Source of the DNA: Pseudomonadota bacterium
GTDB taxonomy: Bacteria; Desulfobacterota; Desulfovibrionia; Desulfovibrionales; Desulfovibrionaceae
Assembly (NCBI GenBank): GCA_023426275.1
Contig: JAFABC010000153.1
Coordinates: 1 to 42,070 of the forward strand
Length of the DNA stretch: 42,070 nucleotides
Direction of reading: 5' to 3'
Shown here: one piece after another, positions 35,956 to 42,070 of the stretch
Layout of the letters: the number at the start of each line of letters is the position of its first letter
Position numbering within the stretch: the first letter of the stretch is position 1
Program-made: the position numbers and the translations under genes
The notes under the pieces: generated by a model
Databases searched by the model: none
Seen by the model: only the letters and a program-made list of their open reading frames with translations
What the model was told of the DNA's origin: nothing

Positions 35956-36945
35956 TCATGAACCCGGCCACCAGCGCCACAGGGCCAGGCCCCAGCCCGC
36001 AAGCGAAAGCCCCAGGGCCAGCACGCCAAACCCAAGCTGGCCGGCCATCCCCGGCCGGCCGCCCCGGCGCAGGCCCCGGCCGGCGGCAAGCCCCAGGGCC
36101 GTGCCGCACAAAAACCCGAAAAAATGCCCGGCCAGATCGATGCGGCCCGTATCCTCGGAGCCGGCCCCGAGCATGGCCAGCAGCATAAGCACCGCGCCGG
36201 CGGCCAGGGTCTTTTTCACCGGCACGACCGGATGGAACCCGGACAGGCGCACGCCGCCCAGCACGCCCAGGGCGCCAAAAACCGCCGTGGACGCCCCCAG
36301 GAAATACATGCCCGGCCCCTGGACAAGCGCCTTGCACGCGTTGCCGCCGATGCCGGCGCACACGGTCAGGGCAAAGCCCAGGCCAAGCCCTGTTTCCCGG
36401 CACAGCAGGCTCAAAAAAAGGACCGCGCAGGCGGCATTGCCGAAAAGGTGGGCCGGATCGGCATGAAGCCATAAGGCCGTCACCGCCCGCCACCACTGTC
36501 CGGCCAGCATGGCCGCCGAATCGCCGGCCCCGATGGCGCGCCAGGGCACGGGGCGGCCAAACAGGGTCACCCCGCCGAGCAGGAAGCCCCAGCAGCCCGC
36601 GACCAGCCCCATGACGGCCAGGACCGGCAGCGTCTCCGAGGGCCGGCGCGGCGTTGCCTCGGGATCGGGCAACACGACATTGGCCCGCTCCTCGGCATAG
36701 GCCGTCAGTTCGGCCAGGGCTTCGTCGGCCCGGCCGTGCGGTACGAGCAGCCGCCACCCGCTCCCCTGCCGCCGCAGCCTATGGGGCAGCCCCCGGGCCG
36801 TCAGCACGTAGGCCCACTCCCGGGCCCGGATCTCCGTGGCCGGGGCGAGGCTGCCGCCAAGCAGTTCCGCGGTCAGGTCGCGAACGGGCGCCTGCGACGG
36901 CCCGGCCACGTCGTCCGTGGGGACCGTGAACCCGTCATCCGTCAT
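35956..36945 (-). CDS. Rhomboid-family intramembrane serine protease
   Basis: The 329-residue protein has a long soluble N-terminal region (about 1-105) followed by six or seven transmembrane helices. It shows the rhomboid motif WWRAVTALWLHADPAHLFGN. The catalytic serine is in FLGASTAVFGALG (GxS followed by T rather than the usual G), and the catalytic His is in DLAGHFFGFLCG. Rhomboids cleave transmembrane substrates within the membrane. It is divergent from the AI-2E-family transporter, with 147 bases between; I see no clear promoter there. Confidence 0.9.
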   Translation of the reverse strand: MTDDGFTVPTDDVAGPSQAPVRDLTAELLGGSLAPATEIRAREWAYVLTARGLPHRLRRQGSGWRLLVPHGRADEALAELTAYAEERANVVLPDPEATPRRPSETLPVLAVMGLVAGCWGFLLGGVTLFGRPVPWRAIGAGDSAAMLAGQWWRAVTALWLHADPAHLFGNAACAVLFLSLLCRETGLGLGFALTVCAGIGGNACKALVQGPGMYFLGASTAVFGALGVLGGVRLSGFHPVVPVKKTLAAGAVLMLLAMLGAGSEDTGRIDLAGHFFGFLCGTALGLAAGRGLRRGGRPGMAGQLGFGVLALGLSLAGWGLALWRWWPGS

Positions 36946-37092
36946 CGACCAGGCCTACCGCGCCAAAAAATCTTGAAAACCATGACATCCGGGCGACAGA
37001 ATACGACAGACGGGCGACGATTCGCAACGTCGTTTGCCGCATCCCAAGGCGCCTCTTGCCGTTCGGCCGGCGATTTTGCTACAGCCCATGCC

Positions 37093-38217
37093 ATGAACCG
37101 AGAACGCCGCCATTTTTACGCCACCTTCCTGCTCCTGATCCTGGTCGCCTCCCTGCTGCTGGCCTATATCGTGCTGCGCCCCTTCATCGACATCCTCATT
37201 ATCGGCGTGGTGCTGGCGGCGCTTTTCCGGCCGGTGCACCGCTGGATCAGCGGCATGTGCGGCCCGCGGCCGACCCTGGCCGCCCTGCTGACCACGGGAC
37301 TCATCTTCTTCTGCCTGATCATTCCGGTATTTCTGTTCCTGGGCGCGCTGCTGGCCCAGGGTGTCCAGTCGGTCAACGCCTTGCAGAGGCAGCTGGCGGC
37401 CACGGACTTCAACGCGCTGTTCAGCCACGAGGCCGTGGCCCCCTACCTCAATTGGATTCAGGAACATCTGCCCTTCCTGGACGTCAAGAAACTGGCCCTG
37501 CGCGCCGATCTGCTGTCCATTTCCAAAAACGCCGGCCAAGTGTTGCTCGACAGCGGCACGACCATCCTCGGCAACGTGTTCGTGCTGACCATGAACTTCG
37601 TCATCCTGATTTTCGTGTTGTTTTTCCTCATCCGCGACGGCGAGTCCATGTTGCAATACACGCGCTATCTGCTGCCGCTGTCCACGGATCAGGAAAACCG
37701 CATTTTCCGCCAGCTCGACGACGTGGCCAAGTCGGTCATCCTCGGGGCGTTCGTCATTGCCCTGGCCCAGGGCGCGGCCGGCGGGATCGGGCTGTTCATC
37801 GTCGGCATCCAGCCCTTTTTCTGGGGCTGTATGATGGGCTTCGCCTCGCTGATCCCGGTGGTCGGCACGGCCATCATCTGGCTGCCCGTGGCCCTTTACC
37901 TCATCCTGACCGGCCAGTGGCAATGGGGTGTCTTCCTCATCGGCTGGGGCGCCATCGTGGTGTCCAGCATCGACTCCGTCATCCGGCCGATTCTCATGCA
38001 GAACCGCTCGAAGATGTCCACCTTCTGGGTGTTCCTGTCCATCATCGGCGGCATCAAGTTCTTCGGGGCCCTCGGCATCCTCTACGGGCCGTTGGTGCTC
38101 GGGTTCGCCATGGTCATGCTTTCGCTTTACGGCGAGGACTACCGGCACATGCTCGAAGACCGCAATGTGGAAAAGCCAAACGACGCCGCGACCGTCCCTC
38201 CCGTGACCGGAGCCTAG
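37093..38217 (+). CDS. AI-2E/PerM-family membrane transporter
   Basis: The 374-residue protein has the layout of the AI-2E (formerly UPF0118/PerM) family. Two or three N-terminal transmembrane helices (residues 8-85) precede an amphipathic segment (about 90-160). Five C-terminal helices carry QGAAGGIGLFIVGIQPFFWG, LIPVVGTAIIWLPVALYLILTGQW and the closing GGIKFFGALGILYGPLVLGF. Members export autoinducer-2 or exchange Na+/H+; the substrate here is unknown. ATG 37093 begins directly before the first helix. A repeat element follows 14 bases after its stop. Confidence 0.9.
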   Translation: MNRERRHFYATFLLLILVASLLLAYIVLRPFIDILIIGVVLAALFRPVHRWISGMCGPRPTLAALLTTGLIFFCLIIPVFLFLGALLAQGVQSVNALQRQLAATDFNALFSHEAVAPYLNWIQEHLPFLDVKKLALRADLLSISKNAGQVLLDSGTTILGNVFVLTMNFVILIFVLFFLIRDGESMLQYTRYLLPLSTDQENRIFRQLDDVAKSVILGAFVIALAQGAAGGIGLFIVGIQPFFWGCMMGFASLIPVVGTAIIWLPVALYLILTGQWQWGVFLIGWGAIVVSSIDSVIRPILMQNRSKMSTFWVFLSIIGGIKFFGALGILYGPLVLGFAMVMLSLYGEDYRHMLEDRNVEKPNDAATVPPVTGA

Positions 38218-38231
38218 GCAAGACCAAGGGA

Positions 38232-38560
38232 AGATGCCTCCGGCGGCCGGGAGGGAGGCCATCCTCTCCCGGCCCCTCCCAAAAGGGATGCGGGGCATGG
38301 AGACAAGCCCCAAAGCAAACCGCCGGGAAGGGTTCCCCTTCCCGGCGGACACGGCCCCTTTCGGGGCGAAATTTTTCTTTCTGACGTGATTCGCTCCAGC
38401 GTCGCCAAGCGACGCCGGCGGCCCCTTTGCAGCGCGATTGTTTGGAACAATCGCGCTGCAAGATAAAGGCTCCGCCGCCCGACGGCCGATGATCCGTCAT
38501 CCCCCTTTCGGGAGAGTCCGGGAGGGGGATACTTCCCCCTCCCGGCCGCCGGGGCTTCTT
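38232..38560. repeat. Dispersed extragenic element, copy D
   Basis: It lies between the convergent AI-2E transporter and rubredoxin genes, a 342-base gap with no gene I can support. The left end AGATGCCTCCGGCGGCCGGG (38232) and the right end CCGGCCGCCGGGGCTTCTT (to 38560, touching the rubredoxin stop) are inverted. This copy is longest (about 329 bases) and contains the separately listed 16-bp hairpin as well as the AGGGTCC/CTTTCGGGAG module of copies A and B. Confidence 0.75.
38427..38461. repeat. Perfect 16-bp inverted repeat inside element D
   Basis: TTGCAGCGCGATTGTT (38427-38442) and its exact reverse complement (38446-38461) are separated only by TGG. The core GCGCGATTGTT resembles the GCGCATTGTT core of the hairpin in element C, so the two hairpins are probably related. 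No long T-run follows. Confidence 0.8.
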
Positions 38561-38775
38561 CAGACGGGACAGTTGACCGCTTTGGTCGAATCGGGACCGG
38601 CCAGCGGGCGGAAACACTTCTTGCCGGCGCCGCAGACAGGACATTTCCAGTCATCGGGCAAATCCGCGAACGCCGTCCCCGGCGGGATCTTGCCCTTCCG
38701 ATCCCCCTTGTCGGGATTGTAGATATACCCGCAGTTGGTGGTCTGGCACTGCCACATTTCCTCAGGCGCGGCCAT
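38560..38775 (-). CDS. Rubredoxin-like protein with CX4C first knuckle
   Basis: The 71-residue protein binds one iron through four cysteines. The second pair, CPVCG (about 45-49), is typical, while the first is CQTTNC, a CX4C spacing instead of the common CX2C. This spacing is known in some Desulfovibrio type II rubredoxins. It is a small electron carrier, here probably the partner of the rubrerythrin encoded just upstream. The ATG is preceded by a very strong AAAGGAGG. It is the last gene of the perR-like/rbr/rubredoxin unit. Confidence 0.92.
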   Translation of the reverse strand: MAAPEEMWQCQTTNCGYIYNPDKGDRKGKIPPGTAFADLPDDWKCPVCGAGKKCFRPLAGPDSTKAVNCPV

Positions 38776-38814
38776 GGTTCCTCCTTTTACGCTGTCGGCA
38801 TCCCGACGCGACTG

Positions 38815-39309
38815 TTAGTCGACCTTGAAAAACGCCTTGGCCAGGGCCTGGCAGACCGGGCACTTGTCGGGAGCGCTCCCGGCGACGGTGTAGCCGCACA
38901 CCGAGCAGACGTACCAATCCTTTTCGGGGTAGGCGGCGACGTCCTTGGCGGCTTCGGCGTACAGCTTGGCGTGCAGCTCCTCGACGGCGTTGGCGAAGGT
39001 GAAGCCGCGCTCGGCCGCCTTGTCGCCCTCGGCCTTGGCATCCTCGATCATGCCCGGGTACATGCTCTTGAACTCATGGGTTTCGCCGGCGATGGCATCC
39101 TGCAGGTTGGCGGCCGTGTCGCCAATGCCCTTCATGTTGCGCAGATGGGTGTGGGCGTGCACGGTTTCAGCGGCGGCAGCGGCCTTGAACAATTTGGCCA
39201 CGCCCATGTGGCCTTCCTTCTCGGCCTGGGCGGCATAGGCGAGGTACTTGCGGTTGGCCTGGGATTCGCCGGCAAACGCTTCCTTGAGATCATTGAGAGT
39301 CTTGCTCAT
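38815..39309 (-). CDS. rbr: Rubrerythrin
   Basis: The 164-residue protein has an N-terminal ferritin-like four-helix domain whose di-iron ligands include AGESQANRKY (first Glu), AETVHAHTH and AGETHEFKSMYP, and EELHAKLY. A C-terminal rubredoxin-type domain carries CSVCGY and CPVC. It reduces hydrogen peroxide to water in anaerobes, drawing electrons through rubredoxin. The start has AGGAA just upstream. It lies 7 bases after the regulator stop and 39 before the rubredoxin start. Confidence 0.95.
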   Translation of the reverse strand: MSKTLNDLKEAFAGESQANRKYLAYAAQAEKEGHMGVAKLFKAAAAAETVHAHTHLRNMKGIGDTAANLQDAIAGETHEFKSMYPGMIEDAKAEGDKAAERGFTFANAVEELHAKLYAEAAKDVAAYPEKDWYVCSVCGYTVAGSAPDKCPVCQALAKAFFKVD

Positions 39310-39316
39310 TTCCTGT

Positions 39317-39772
39317 TCACTCCTTTGTGGTTTTCAGCTGTTGCTGCAATTGCATGCGACCAAGACAGGCGCGGCACACGCCGCGAACCAGGATCTGGGC
39401 GTCGCGGACCTCGCCCCACTCGGCGATCGAGGGAGGCAGATCGGCCAGCCCGGCCCCTGGCATGGAAAAATCCTCGATGGCCCCGCACGATAAACACACC
39501 AAGTGATGATGCGGCTGCACATCGCCGTCGAAACGCCCCTCCTCACCGCCGGCCGGCACCCGGCTGACCAGTCCCCGTACCTCGAAAGCGGCCAGGGTGC
39601 GGTACACCGTGTCCAGGGATATGGCCGGAGCCTCGCGGCGCACCCGCCGCCAGACCATCTCGGCCGAGGGATGATCCTTGGCTGTGGTCATTGTCTTATA
39701 CACCAAATAGCGCTGTGTGGTAAACTTCAGCCCGTTTTTGGCGAAAAGTTCTTTGAGGGCATCCATCGACAT
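39317..39772 (-). CDS. perR: Fur-family peroxide-responsive regulator (PerR-like)
   Basis: The 151-residue protein has the Fur winged helix (FTTQRYLVYKTMTTAKDHPSAEMVW, then SLDTVYRTLAAFEVRGLVSR), a metal-binding HHHLVCLSCG segment and a C-terminal RGVCRACL pair forming the structural zinc site. Context (rubrerythrin and rubredoxin directly downstream) argues for PerR rather than Fur. I chose the ATG at 39770-39772 because an AGGA lies 9 bases before it; the ATG at 39779-39781 is in frame but sits directly on that AGGA. The arrangement regulator-rbr-rubredoxin matches the perR operon known in Desulfovibrio vulgaris. Confidence 0.85.
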   Translation of the reverse strand: MSMDALKELFAKNGLKFTTQRYLVYKTMTTAKDHPSAEMVWRRVRREAPAISLDTVYRTLAAFEVRGLVSRVPAGGEEGRFDGDVQPHHHLVCLSCGAIEDFSMPGAGLADLPPSIAEWGEVRDAQILVRGVCRACLGRMQLQQQLKTTKE

Positions 39773-39801
39773 AGTTTTCATTCCTAGTTGCTGTTAATTC
39801 C

Positions 39802-39830
39802 TATTTAGAAAAATCCTCCCGGGGCGTCAA
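39802..39830 (-). promoter_or_regulatory. Promoter and possible autoregulatory site of the perR-rbr-rubredoxin unit
   Basis: On the minus strand TTGACG (39825-39830), a 17-base spacer and TAAATA (39802-39807) make a near-consensus promoter. The -10 region continues as TAAATAGGAATTA, an imperfect AT-rich palindrome of the sort Fur-family repressors bind, and TAGGAAT occurs again 10 bases further on. The operator role is inference. Confidence 0.6.
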
Positions 39831-39852
39831 CCCGTTTTCGAATTTTCCCCAC

Positions 39853-39879
39853 AAAAAAATTCAGGCCCACCCGCCTGAA
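39853..39879 (-). terminator. Intrinsic terminator downstream of actP
   Basis: TTCAGGC and GCCTGAA arms (39860-39866, 39873-39879) enclose a 6-base loop and are followed on the minus strand by seven more Ts (39853-39859). A second GC-rich hairpin lies immediately before it at 39890-39925 (arms built on CGCCCGGG). It ends the yjcH-actP transcript before the perR promoter region. Confidence 0.9.
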
Positions 39880-39950
39880 AATGTGAAAACGCCCGGGGCG
39901 CGGCAGCTCGCCACGCGCCCGGGCGCTTTCGCCATGCGGCGGACGCCGCC

Positions 39951-41498
39951 CTACTCCGCACCCACGCCGAGATAGTTGCGCAGTTGCTGCGCGGCATAGA
40001 GGGCCCTGGCCTTGGCGTCGGGAACGAACACCGAACCCAGCCAGCCGGCGGCAAAAGCGGCGGGCATGGATATCAGGGCCGGGTTTTTCCAGGGGAAAAC
40101 CGGTGCGGCGTTGCCCAGGACATCCACCCACACCGTGGGTGACAGCACGATCAGCACCACGGACGTCACCGTGCCGACGGCAATGCTGGCCGTCGCCCCG
40201 AAAGTGCTCATGCCGCGCCAGAGGATGGACAGGAGCAGGGCCGGGAAGTTGGCGCTGGCCGCGATGGCGAAGGCCAGACCGACCATGAAGGCCACGTTCT
40301 GGCCCTTGAAAGCCAGCCCGAGTCCCATGGCCACGAGGCCGAGCCCCACGGTCGCCCACTTGGCCACCTGCACTTCCCGCGCCTCGGACGACCGGCCGGC
40401 CCGCAGCACGTTGCTGTAGAGGTCATGGGAAAGCGTGGTCGCGCCGGCCAGGGTGAGCCCGGCCACCACGGCCAGGATGGTGGCGAAGGCCACCGCCGCG
40501 ATAAAGCCCAGGAAAACCGTGCCGCCCGTGACTTCGGCCAGAAGCAGCGCCGCCATGTTGCCGCCCTTGTCCATGGAGGCCACCATGTTTCGGCCCACGA
40601 GCACCATGGCGGCAAAGCCGATGATAAAGGTCAGGATGTAGAAGTAGCCGATAAGCCCCGTGGCGTAGAACACGGATTTGCGGGCCGTCTTGGCGTCGGG
40701 CACGGTGTAGAAGCGCATGAGGATATGCGGCAGCCCGGCCGTGCCGAACATGAGGGCGAGTCCCAGCGACAACGCGTCCAGAGGATTGGCGACAAGACCG
40801 CCGGGCGCGAGCACCGCGGCGCCGGAGGTCGTGGCCGCGGCGGCGAAAAGCGCCGACGGATCGAAGCCGAACCGGGCCAGGGCCATGACCACCATGGTCG
40901 TCGCCCCCCCGAGCAGCAGCATGGCCTTGATGATCTGCACCCAGGTGGTGGCCAACATGCCGCCAAAGAGCACATAGGCGATCATGACCCCGCCCACGGC
41001 CACAATGGCCGTTTCATACGGCAGCCCGAACATCATCTTGATGAGCGTGCCCGAGCCCACCATCTGGGCGATGAGGTAAAAGCACACCGTCAACAGCGAA
41101 CCGACCGAGGCGGCGATGCGCACGGGCTTTTGCGACAGGCGGTACGCCACCACGTCGGCGAAGGTGTACTTGCCGAGGTTGCGCAGGGGCTCGGCCAGCA
41201 GGAACATGATGATGGGCCAACCCACGAGAAAACCAATGGAATAGATGAGGCCGTCGTAGCCCTTGAGCGAAACCAGGCCGGCAATGCCGAGAAACGAGGC
41301 CGCGGACATGTAATCCCCGGCCAGGGCCATGCCGTTTTGCCAGCCCGTGATGGAACGGCCGGCAGCGTAGAACTGCGAGGCGCTCCGGCTTTTTTTGGCC
41401 GCCAGCCAGGTAATGCCCAGCGTGACGGCGATGAAAAAGAGGAAAAACAGGATGGAGGTCGGATTGGGCTGTCCGATGCTGGTGGTGAAGGTGTTCAT
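39951..41498 (-). CDS. actP: Cation/acetate symporter (ActP-type, SSS family)
   Basis: The 515-residue protein belongs to the sodium:solute symporter family, with about 13 transmembrane helices. Landmarks are AAKKSRSASQFYAAGRSITGWQNGMALAGDYMSAASFLGIAG near the N-terminus, GGMLATTWVQIIKAMLLL in the middle and FGTAGLPHILMRFYTVPDAKTARKS further on. These match ActP-type acetate/short-chain carboxylate importers. It overlaps the DUF485 gene by 4 bases, the usual yjcH-actP pairing. Acetate or a similar acid is the likely substrate. Confidence 0.93.
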   Translation of the reverse strand: MNTFTTSIGQPNPTSILFFLFFIAVTLGITWLAAKKSRSASQFYAAGRSITGWQNGMALAGDYMSAASFLGIAGLVSLKGYDGLIYSIGFLVGWPIIMFLLAEPLRNLGKYTFADVVAYRLSQKPVRIAASVGSLLTVCFYLIAQMVGSGTLIKMMFGLPYETAIVAVGGVMIAYVLFGGMLATTWVQIIKAMLLLGGATTMVVMALARFGFDPSALFAAAATTSGAAVLAPGGLVANPLDALSLGLALMFGTAGLPHILMRFYTVPDAKTARKSVFYATGLIGYFYILTFIIGFAAMVLVGRNMVASMDKGGNMAALLLAEVTGGTVFLGFIAAVAFATILAVVAGLTLAGATTLSHDLYSNVLRAGRSSEAREVQVAKWATVGLGLVAMGLGLAFKGQNVAFMVGLAFAIAASANFPALLLSILWRGMSTFGATASIAVGTVTSVVLIVLSPTVWVDVLGNAAPVFPWKNPALISMPAAFAAGWLGSVFVPDAKARALYAAQQLRNYLGVGAE

Positions 41499-41806
41499 CC
41501 CCGGTCCTCCCGCATGGCGTCCTTGAGGGTGGTCACGGCCGCGTCGTGATCGTCATTGGCCCAGCGCACGTACAGTCCGGTGGCCAGCCAGGAGATGGCG
41601 ATGACCCCAAGCCCCACGGGAATGCCAAGCGTCATGTGCTCGCCGATGGGTTGGGAAAACAGGTCCGGCCGAAAAGCCAGGATGCCGATGAAGCCGTAAT
41701 AGACGGCCAGCATGAAGGCGGTCAGGGACAGCGAGACGGACCAGCGCCTGCGCACGAGAGCGGAAAATTGCCGGACATGGTTCGGGTCGGTGATGACTGC
41801 GTGCAT
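41495..41806 (-). CDS. yjcH: DUF485 membrane protein, ActP partner
   Basis: The 103-residue protein has two transmembrane helices (about 26-48 and 60-80) in the DUF485 layout, with FSALVRRRWSVSLSLTAFMLAVYYGFI and the C-terminal RWANDDHDA. These small proteins are almost always encoded next to ActP-type symporters; their function is unclear. A strong AAAGGAGC precedes the ATG at 41804-41806. The 264-base region upstream to the window edge holds the palindrome at 41850-41874 and element E; I see no convincing promoter there. Confidence 0.9.
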   Translation of the reverse strand: MHAVITDPNHVRQFSALVRRRWSVSLSLTAFMLAVYYGFIGILAFRPDLFSQPIGEHMTLGIPVGLGVIAISWLATGLYVRWANDDHDAAVTTLKDAMREDRG

Positions 41807-41849
41807 GGGATGCTCCTTTTCGCCGGCGGTCGGCCGGGCCGTTGGCGTG

Positions 41850-41874
41850 CCGGACAACGAACATCGATGTCCGG
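41850..41874. promoter_or_regulatory. Interrupted palindrome upstream of yjcH-actP
   Basis: CCGGACA (41850-41856) and TGTCCGG (41868-41874) are exact inverted arms 11 bases apart, and ACATCGATGT at 41861-41870 is itself a palindrome. It lies about 45-70 bases upstream of the yjcH start, a position suited to an operator or a leader hairpin. No regulator can be named. Confidence 0.4.
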
Positions 41875-42039
41875 GCTGGGGCGGTTGTAAACGGGCCACC
41901 CGGCCCGCGCCCGCGATATTCGGCGGACGGCGGACGCGAGCCCATGAAAGGGGAAAAAGCGCGGCACGCGCCGTTTGCCGTCTACCGGTCGGAAAGCGCC
42001 GTTCGCCGGGAAATGGTCGAAAACGGGGAAAGAGAAGAA

Positions 42040-42070
42040 ATGCCTCCGGCGGCCGGGAGGGGGTCACCCC
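42040..42070. repeat. Dispersed extragenic element, copy E (left end, cut by window edge)
   Basis: ATGCCTCCGGCGGCCGGGAGG at 42040-42060 is identical in its core to the left end of copy D. Only the start of the element is in the window. By analogy it should follow the 3' end of a gene or a divergent unit on the right, but here it lies upstream of yjcH. Confidence 0.6.

Noticed and set aside
38218..38559. Possible small gene or CRISPR-like repeats between the AI-2E transporter and rubredoxin genes
   Set aside because: Repeats are inverted and few, not regularly spaced direct repeats, and no frame with a ribosome site and plausible protein is present.

Overview
The window (about 42 kb, GC-rich, densely coded) looks like the chromosome of a sulfate-reducing deltaproteobacterium of the Desulfovibrionales, probably close to Desulfovibrio/Solidesulfovibrio. 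This is inferred from a PerR-like regulator/rubrerythrin/CX4C-rubredoxin operon, many multidomain histidine kinases, a sigma-54 response regulator and a GAK-type cassette. No phage, plasmid, insertion sequence or CRISPR array is visible.

Layout. 1-1.6 kb: tRNA methyltransferase TrmL, a hotdog thioesterase, a small exported protein, a two-way terminator and tRNA-Val(CAC). 1.7-9.7 kb: two dTDP-rhamnose genes (rfbB, rfbD), a receiver-histidine kinase, a family 2 glycosyltransferase and a large hybrid kinase. 9.9-14.1 kb: a four-gene cassette (amphi-Trp protein, PhoU-aminoglycoside-phosphotransferase-like fusion, ATP-grasp ligase, HprK-related kinase) behind a Pho-box-like promoter; this matches what I recall as the uncharacterised 'GAK system'. 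14.3-17.1 kb: an MgtA-type Mg2+ P-type ATPase. 17.3-19.6 kb: an operon rpoZ-dnaJ-TPR protein-moaC (minus strand).

19.8-31.7 kb: a tight six-gene minus-strand operon: a FtsX-like permease, a MacB/LolD-type ATPase, a 1670-residue protein with an M28-peptidase-like domain fused to an FtsX permease, two large polytopic membrane proteins of unknown function, and a membrane-anchored SpoIIE-type phosphatase. The M28-like domain has lost key metal ligands. This operon and the GAK cassette are the best candidates for undescribed biology here.

31.8-35.8 kb: a sigma-54 response regulator, a small lipoprotein, a sensor kinase and a PH-domain membrane protein, the first three in the same arrangement as enterobacterial glrK-qseG-glrR. 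36-38.2 kb: a rhomboid protease and a divergent AI-2E-family transporter. 38.6-39.8 kb: perR-like regulator, rubrerythrin and rubredoxin. 40-41.8 kb: acetate-type symporter actP and its DUF485 partner.

A dispersed extragenic element with inverted ends (CCTCCGGCGGCCGGG) lies next to stop codons in three complete copies, with two partial ones at the window edges. It fills most of the non-coding space between convergent or consecutive transcription units.
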